Positions 6,700 through 8,261 of a DNA stretch of 8,261 nt are shown here, one piece after another (the stretch's first letter is position 1; each line of letters begins with the position of its first letter). The notes beneath the pieces are model-generated. The model ran no database searches and was not told the DNA's origin. It saw only the letters and a program-made list of their open reading frames with translations. The stretch is from NCBI GenBank assembly GCA_017548805.1, contig JAFYZE010000087.1, positions 1 through 8,261 on the forward strand. The letters are read 5' to 3'. The translations under genes were made by a program, and so were the position numbers. The DNA comes from Bacteroidales bacterium. Its GTDB lineage: Bacteria; Bacteroidota; Bacteroidia; Bacteroidales; UBA932.

Positions 6700-8261
6700 A
6701 CTTTGACTATCCTTTGTTCGTAAGTCTTCCCCCCGATAGTGACGGCCACCTTGTATATGCCGGGAGCGAAAGAGCCGGCATCGACCGTTGCAGGTTGAAA
6801 TGCCCCGACCTTCAATGTCTTGTCATACACGACTTTCCCGGTCTGCCCGAAGATACGTACCCTGACGTCCTGCAACTCACCGGTCCTGATAACAAGCCTG
6901 TCAGTCACCACGGTCGGGCTCAGGTCGACAGGATTGGACGGATCCATGACATATACCTGGAACGCAAGCCCGGCGCCAAGCCCCAGGGCGTCGTTCCCGG
7001 AAACCGAGAAATCCACAAGCCCGTATTTCAAGGCAGAGATGGTCAACTGATTGCCGGAGATATCGCCGCGGGCTATCGAACTGTCGGACGAAGAGACGGT
7101 GAAAGTCAGATCCTCCCCGTCAGGGTCCTCCATGTAGTCGTCCAAGGCAACGGTCACCTTCTGTCCCGCACCGTTCATGATGAAGCTGTCGATTCCCTTC
7201 TTCACGACCGGAGCCCGATTCTCGGACACGACATACTTTCCGGAGAACTCAGCGCTCAAGCCATAGCTGTCAGTCGCAATTATGGAGAACAAGTACTCCC
7301 CCGGGCCACCCAGGGGTCCGGAAATGGAAAGGACGGCATCGGGAAGCGACGAAGTATCAAGCGTCGCTGCGGGAGATCCCGGGCTGAATGAGATACGCAC
7401 TTCACCTCCTTCCGGATCATAGATCCTGAGCGGGAACGTCCGCGTCTCATGGGCCTTGACATTGAAGTCGGCAACATCGGGAAGTTCAATCACAGGAGGC
7501 GTATTCTGCAAAGTGGAAATCTCCTTGACATCGGACGCCTCGGAATAAACGCCGTTATAGCTGTATCCGACTATCATTACATAGTACCGGGTGCCGAGAT
7601 CAAGGTTTCCAAACGAAACGCGAAGAGTATCTCCGGCATCGAGATCTTTGACCGGAACATCTGCTGAGATTATGCCGGATGCCGGCGCTTCGTAATCAAT
7701 GCCCTCCAGCAGGGATTCATCCTTGGCCACGAAGACCTTGTACCCATACGCCCTTACTCCCCTGTCGTCAGTGGTGACATTCCACGACAGGCTGATACTG
7801 TCGTAAAGTCCCTCACCCTCAAAGGCCGACACTTTGGAAGGGGCCGACTTGGAGCCGAAAGTGATTGCACCCAGGGCATCCAGCAGAGGACCGATCTGCT
7901 GCCCCGGATCAACGACACCGGCATTGGCTCCACCAAGAAGCTGTGCCTTCAGATCGTCACAGGTATATCCAGGCCCTCCGCAATATGAGACCACGAGCGC
8001 AGCCACGCCGCTTACATGGGGACACGCCATGGACGTACCCTGCATGTAACCGTAATCGTTGCCGGGGAGCGTACTGAAGATCTCAGAGCCTTTCGGCCTA
8101 TCTCCTCCCGGAGCGCAGATATCCACCCAGTCCCCGTAATTGGAATAAAACGCCCTCTCGAAATCTGCTGCGACGGCACCTACGCAAAGGACGGGTTCGT
8201 ACTCGCCGATCGGATTGTAACGATAAGCTTCGTTGCCTGATGAGAATACCACGAGACCGCC
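6696..8261 (-). CDS. S8 subtilisin-like serine protease with FN3 and Ig-like domains and T9SS sorting tail (partial, N-terminus missing)
   Basis: The frame is open to the right edge, so the true start is beyond the window; 521 residues are visible. The first residues, GGLVVFSSGNE, give the oxyanion-hole Asn (visible residue 10). MQGTSMACPHVSG gives the catalytic Ser (residue 77). The Asp and His of the triad must lie upstream. After the protease part come a fibronectin type III-like domain (about 142-250) and two Ig/cadherin-like beta domains (about 253-346 and 347-440, each opening with N-x-PPV or NRAPV). A C-terminal domain follows at about 445-521, with VRIFGQTGKVVYD, a SFAPGIYKV segment and the ending IVKV. 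That tail is the type A T9SS sorting domain, which directs export across the outer membrane and cell-surface attachment or release. The substrate is unknown. It is co-transcribed with the PorV-like gene through an ATGA overlap. Confidence 0.92.
   Translation of the reverse strand, partial: GGLVVFSSGNEAYRYNPIGEYEPVLCVGAVAADFERAFYSNYGDWVDICAPGGDRPKGSEIFSTLPGNDYGYMQGTSMACPHVSGVAALVVSYCGGPGYTCDDLKAQLLGGANAGVVDPGQQIGPLLDALGAITFGSKSAPSKVSAFEGEGLYDSISLSWNVTTDDRGVRAYGYKVFVAKDESLLEGIDYEAPASGIISADVPVKDLDAGDTLRVSFGNLDLGTRYYVMIVGYSYNGVYSEASDVKEISTLQNTPPVIELPDVADFNVKAHETRTFPLRIYDPEGGEVRISFSPGSPAATLDTSSLPDAVLSISGPLGGPGEYLFSIIATDSYGLSAEFSGKYVVSENRAPVVKKGIDSFIMNGAGQKVTVALDDYMEDPDGEDLTFTVSSSDSSIARGDISGNQLTISALKYGLVDFSVSGNDALGLGAGLAFQVYVMDPSNPVDLSPTVVTDRLVIRTGELQDVRVRIFGQTGKVVYDKTLKVGAFQPATVDAGSFAPGIYKVAVTIGGKTYEQRIVKV

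Noticed and set aside
6714..7391. 225-codon open frame on the + strand
   Set aside because: It is antisense to the protease's Ig-like and sorting domains; no motif or plausible start context is seen.

Overview
The window is high-GC (by eye) and looks like a chromosomal segment from a member of Bacteroidota, most likely an uncultured Bacteroidales. The evidence is a subtilisin-like protease with a type IX secretion (T9SS) C-terminal sorting domain, a PorV/PorQ-like outer-membrane protein, a Bacteroidota-style LptF/LptG permease with a long periplasmic insert, and no clear Shine-Dalgarno sequences. Genus cannot be assigned from sequence reading alone. No rRNA, tRNA, insertion sequence or CRISPR array was seen.

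Left part (1-2640, + strand): the last 41 codons of alanyl-tRNA synthetase (alaS) are followed after 18 bp by one uninterrupted 831-codon frame. It joins a six-helix LptF/LptG-type lipopolysaccharide-export permease (about residues 1-470) to a complete methionyl-tRNA formyltransferase (Fmt, about residues 476-831). The two halves share a frame with no stop between them, so this is either a genuine fusion or a gene with an internal start at 1570.

Middle (2641-2866): the gap between convergent genes holds four tandem 42-bp units. Each carries a palindrome of the form ATCCCTCAGC-5 nt-GCTGAGGGAT.

Right part (2867-8261, all - strand): in transcription order this holds (a) a T9SS-secreted S8 protease whose N-terminus lies beyond the window; (b) a PorV/PorQ-like beta-barrel protein overlapping it by ATGA; (c) after 30 bp, a membrane polyferredoxin that looks like NapH and NapG joined in one chain by an Ala/Pro linker; and (d) after 5 bp, an aldo/keto reductase with a twin-arginine signal, a possible lipobox cysteine and two C-terminal [4Fe-4S] motifs.

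Two working units can be inferred. The protease and PorV-like pair suggests a cargo co-expressed with an outer-membrane helper. The polyferredoxin and reductase pair suggests a redox path from the quinone pool through a chain of Fe-S clusters to an exported reductase. The substrate is unknown, and this pair is the best candidate in the window for an undescribed system. The LptF-Fmt fusion and the palindrome array are the other two points of interest.
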